DNA of 30,577 nucleotides from CAYVNU01 sp964453265 (GTDB taxonomy: Bacteria > Patescibacteriota > Doudnabacteria > UBA920): positions 1 to 30,577 of the forward strand of contig CAYVNU010000013.1 of assembly GCA_964453265.1 (NCBI GenBank), read 5' to 3'. Of the stretch, positions 30,207 through 30,577 are shown in pieces. The notes beneath the pieces were generated by a model. The model was not told where the DNA came from. It worked only from the letters and a program-made list of their open reading frames with translations, and ran no database searches. Both the position numbers and the translations under genes were made by a program. Positions within the stretch are counted from its first letter, which is position 1. Each line of letters begins with the position of its first letter.

Positions 30207-30380
30207 TTATTTACTCTCGTGTGCCCTGTAGGGCACATCTGAGTAAGGAAATCCATCCGGCCCTGGTAAGGCCGGACGGATTTCTTTTAGTTTTTCCCGC
30301 CATTCGTTTGGCGGAAAAAACATTTCCACTAACTCTCCGTCTTGCCGAAAGGCAACACGGAGTAAAAAAACCTTTTTCAT
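30207..30380 (-). CDS. Small protein, 57 aa, in a hairpin-rich cassette
   Basis: Starts MKKVFLLRVAFRQDGE and ends VPYRAHESK; mixed charge, with Pro/Gly in the second half and no membrane helix. Family not recognised. I chose ATG 30380 because GGGAGG lies 4 nt upstream; a longer form from 30422 would overlap a GCCGCC / GGCGGC hairpin. A terminator follows the stop directly. The coding sequence is itself built of strong palindromes (30221-30236, 30249-30285, 30298-30317), so a structured RNA is the alternative reading. Confidence 0.6.
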   Translation of the reverse strand: MKKVFLLRVAFRQDGELVEMFFPPNEWREKLKEIRPALPGPDGFPYSDVPYRAHESK

Positions 30381-30472
30381 GTATCCTCCCTGGCCGCCCA
30401 TCCTCATAGGCGGCTTTTTCATGTTTTAATGAAAACTTTTTATAAAAAAGCAAACATCAAAACACGAAAAAC

Positions 30473-30502
30473 AAAAAAGCCCCGGGTTTTTCGGGGCTTT
30501 TT
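30473..30502. terminator. GCCCCG / CGGGGC terminator-like hairpin
   Basis: Stem AAAAAGCCCCG / CGGGGCTTTTT around GGTTTTT, with T-runs on both strands. No plus-strand gene lies directly upstream, so it probably ends a minus-strand gene beyond the right edge, or it attenuates a plus-strand transcript entering the next operon. Confidence 0.7.
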
Positions 30503-30553
30503 GTATGGTAAGTATTAATTACTGAAAATAAACTACTTACCAATCCCAAAACC

Positions 30554-30577
30554 CCTTAGCAGGCTAAGGAGAAGGAG
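30554..30577. repeat. CCTTAGC / GCTAAGG element at the window end
   Basis: A perfect 7-bp palindrome with 2-nt loop, followed by AGAAGGAG. It resembles one half of a GC-rich dispersed element like that inside miaA and is cut by the window edge. Confidence 0.5.

Noticed and set aside
30221..30409. 62-aa plus-strand ORF and longer minus-strand frames in the hairpin cassette
   Set aside because: No SD or terminator fits them; the 57-aa minus-strand ORF has both.

Overview
The window looks like a chromosomal piece of an uncultivated, AT-rich bacterium of the Candidate Phyla Radiation (Patescibacteria), most likely the Parcubacteria group. The grounds are compact housekeeping operons with overlapping starts, many tiny ORFs, a giant Gly/Ser/Thr-rich surface protein, and sparse biosynthesis (only folD). 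TGA is used as a stop, so this is code 11 and not the recoded Gracilibacteria/Absconditabacteria lineage. The taxonomic placement is inference from gene style, not from a marker search.

Layout. 1-5.5 kb: gatA, a small GIY-YIG nuclease gene between inverted repeats, a 56-aa membrane ORF coupled to gatB, a zinc-ribbon micro-gene on the minus strand with its own promoter and terminator, and miaA on the minus strand. This part is peppered with short palindromic repeats, several of them inside the reading frames of gatA, gatB and miaA. 5.6-13.7 kb: one giant secreted, membrane-anchored protein, apparently begun from a non-AUG codon, ending in a bidirectional terminator shared with a convergent 49-aa gene. 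13.8-20.1 kb: degenerate cupredoxin, holB, Asp-box lipoprotein, frr, an unknown helical gene, rseP and proS, all head to tail. 20.1-26.7 kb: mreB-mreC-mreD-mrdA (rod-shape and wall synthesis), folD, a stand-alone paralogue of the giant protein's C-terminal membrane module, and an orphan CheY-like regulator. 26.7-30.1 kb: secE, a DUF457-type membrane protein, nusG, a small membrane ORF, rplK and rplA, with structured leaders. 30.1-30.6 kb: a hairpin-dense region with a 57-aa minus-strand ORF.

How it fits together. Most genes serve translation (GatAB transamidation, MiaA tRNA modification, Frr, ProRS, L11, L1), transcription elongation and secretion (NusG, SecE), replication (delta prime) and envelope building (RseP, MreBCD, PBP2). 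The most unusual content is (a) palindromic repeats that entered essential coding sequences in frame, close to a GIY-YIG gene that is itself bordered by one of these repeat families, and (b) a three-helix membrane module found both as the C-terminus of a roughly 2,660-residue surface protein and as a free-standing gene next to a response regulator. No tRNA, rRNA, CRISPR array or classical transposase was found.
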